From positions 30,012,401 to 30,076,400 of the forward strand of contig NC_080716.1 in the NCBI RefSeq assembly GCF_019097595.1: DNA of 64,000 nucleotides, written 5' to 3'. Origin of the DNA: Hemibagrus wyckioides. Its lineage: Eukaryota; Chordata; Actinopteri; Siluriformes; Bagridae. The notes beneath the pieces were generated by a model. It had not been told where the DNA came from. It saw only the letters and a list, made by a program, of their open reading frames with translations, and ran no database searches. The position numbers were made by a program, and so were the translations under genes. This document shows, one piece after another, positions 62,510-64,000 of this stretch; within the stretch, counting starts at the first letter, position 1, and the number at the start of each line of letters is the position of its first letter.

Positions 62510-64000
62510 CGATTTTTTTTCCAGAGTTAAGAAGCTGCTTGATCCTCAGGCAGTGCAGGAAAATAAGTCACATTTCTCTGACATCTTTGAAAGGTGCACT
62601 GTAACATGGGGTTTGATGATTTCAAAATCTAGTTCCCTCTTTGCTAGAAAGGCATTCATTTGTTCAAACATGTCAAAGGTTCCTGAAAGTGCAGTTTTTC
62701 TACAGTTTTAGCTTTCTTTTGAAAGCCTCAACTCGTTCATGCTGGATAATGCAGTTTAAAGATGCATAGTCAGCTTTAGTTTAGCTTTAGTCAGCATTCG
62801 TCCCCGGGATAACTATCTCACCTCTGTGTGCATGAGCAGCAATTGGTTTTCAGCACCCACCTCTGCGCAGAAGGCTGTGAACAATCTGGAGATTGTTGCT
62901 CTCCAATCATTGTAGTCTGTTGTAGAACATGATGAAGAGTAGGTTCCTTTTGTAGCAAGAGCATCTCTGTGAAAAAAGCAATGTGTAACAGCTTTTTATC
63001 TGCTGGACCACTCCGGAGTGCTTGTCCATCATCACTGCAACTCCGTCTGTGCAGACGCCGATGCAGTTAGCCCAGTTTATTTCATTCGATGTCATCAAAC
63101 AATCCATCACTCTGAAAATATCCTTTGCCGTTGTAGTAGTGCGTAGCTTCTTACAAAACAAAAAGTCCTCATGTACTTCCTTTTTCCATTCATAGCAAGC
63201 ATATGCAAGCAGCTGTGACATTTTTCACACGACTCATCTATCTGTATAGTGAAGTCATTGCTGTGAAGCCGTGCTGCACACTGTTCTGTGATGTCTTTGG
63301 ACATGCAGGAGATGTGGAGCTTGACTGTGTCTTTTAAAAGCAGTATTTCAGCTGCTTTCTTGGACTCTCCTCTCCAAATTCTCTCACAATTGCAGTAACA
63401 CATCTCAAAACTAAAGTTTCCTTGACAGTGTGTGCTGTTTTCTGTTTGACAATTTTATCGGCTACAACATATGATCATTTGAGGAGCTTTTTATTCACAC
63501 GTTTTATTTCAGTCTGTGCGCTAGCCAGTTGTTCTGCTTTTTGCTCAAAAAATGACCTGTTTTTGACTTTGTATTGCACGTGATTTGCATGCAAATGTCT
63601 GATCAATTTAGATGGTCTCATACACTCATTGGATAACACTTTAGAGCAGACAACACATTGTGGCTGAGGTAAATCCTTGTTTTTCGAAAACAGCACAAAC
63701 CCATAGTTAAGGTAACTGTTGTCGTATTGATGTCACTGTTTTTTCTGAGTAGGAGTCTGTTTATCGCCTGACAGTTGAACTACAAATTTGTCCATTATGT
63801 TTGCTGTGGTGAAATGCCTGACTGAGCGCTCGGTGCATGTTAACTACATTTTCGGGTTTCAGTCAGAAAATGAAATTATTAATTTTTTATTTTTAAAAAA
63901 TAGTTTTAGTGTGTTATTTTTCAATTCAATGTATTATTAATAAAATTAATTACATGTAAGAATATATTTAAATTAGTTCGTATTTTTTTTTCATGGCTCC
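62510..64000 (-). mobile_element. hAT (ZBED/Charlie-like) transposon relic, unit B
   Basis: On the minus strand: BED-type finger at 63696-63475 (PQCVVCSKVLSNE, PSKLIRHLHANH), then LKDTVKLHISCMSKDI and FTIQIDESCEKC with the first catalytic Asp context at 63403-63107, and EFLFC-like/KDIFRVMDCL and CTDGVAVMMDKHSGVV at 63221-62907. Frames are broken between pieces. It is longer than the unit A sister and runs past the window edge. Confidence 0.78.

Overview
The window is vertebrate DNA with long introns, GT-AG exon structure, dense microsatellites and fish-type transposons (Tc1/mariner with TA target sites, L2/CR1-like, L1-like and RTE-like LINEs, a hAT relic). The Ig-domain exons resemble the Fc-receptor-like leukocyte immune-type receptors (LITRs) of teleosts. 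A catfish or related ostariophysan is my best guess; no taxon-specific marker was tested.

The core is a tandem duplication of about 37.5 kb. Unit A runs from 1 to about 37,526 and unit B from about 37,527 past the right edge. Positions 1-385 and 37,527-37,923 are near copies, and the same pairing recurs along the units: Ig exons 1333/43952, 13104/46236, 16817/47108 and 17515/47752, the downstream block 19450-26580/56370-60165, a sulfotransferase-like exon at 30333/61753, and a hAT relic at 31340/62520.

Gene A (5' end outside the window) has a dead D1 exon, six D2-type Ig exons (1333, 13104, 13526, 15047, 15471, 15885), D3 (16817), D4 (17515), a transmembrane exon (18133) and a 15-residue tail that stops at 18640. 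Gene B can be read almost complete: signal exon S1 (27375), 36-base signal exon S2 (37171), D1 (37630), two D2 exons (43952, 46236), D3 (47108), D4 (47752), D5 (48379), transmembrane exon (48723) and tail exons (49527, 49725, 50612) with two tyrosine motifs. All exon boundaries are phase 1, so exons can be duplicated or skipped without breaking frame. A/B homology stops about 29 bases after D4, so similar extracellular halves join two unrelated membrane/tail halves. Another S1 exon at 54272 predicts a further gene to the right.

Introns and intergenic DNA are full of insertions. Gene A carries a 3.4-kb minisatellite of 38-40-base units, each with an E-box-like CACGTG or CATGTG, and an L1 remnant split by a 1248-bp Tc1 element. 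In gene B a LINE nested inside an opposite-strand LINE separates D1 from D2. A second copy of the same Tc1 element sits inside another Tc1 element at 21790-24627. The intergenic block contains a CTCF-consensus match kept in both units, an NRF1 palindrome, decayed copies of the S1/promoter segment, and 18 tandem GATAA motifs about 320 bases before S2.

The receptors are probably type I leukocyte surface proteins; signal exons, Ig domains and membrane exons show this, while ligand and signalling outcome remain inference. I found no convincing RNA gene, CRISPR array or prokaryotic feature.
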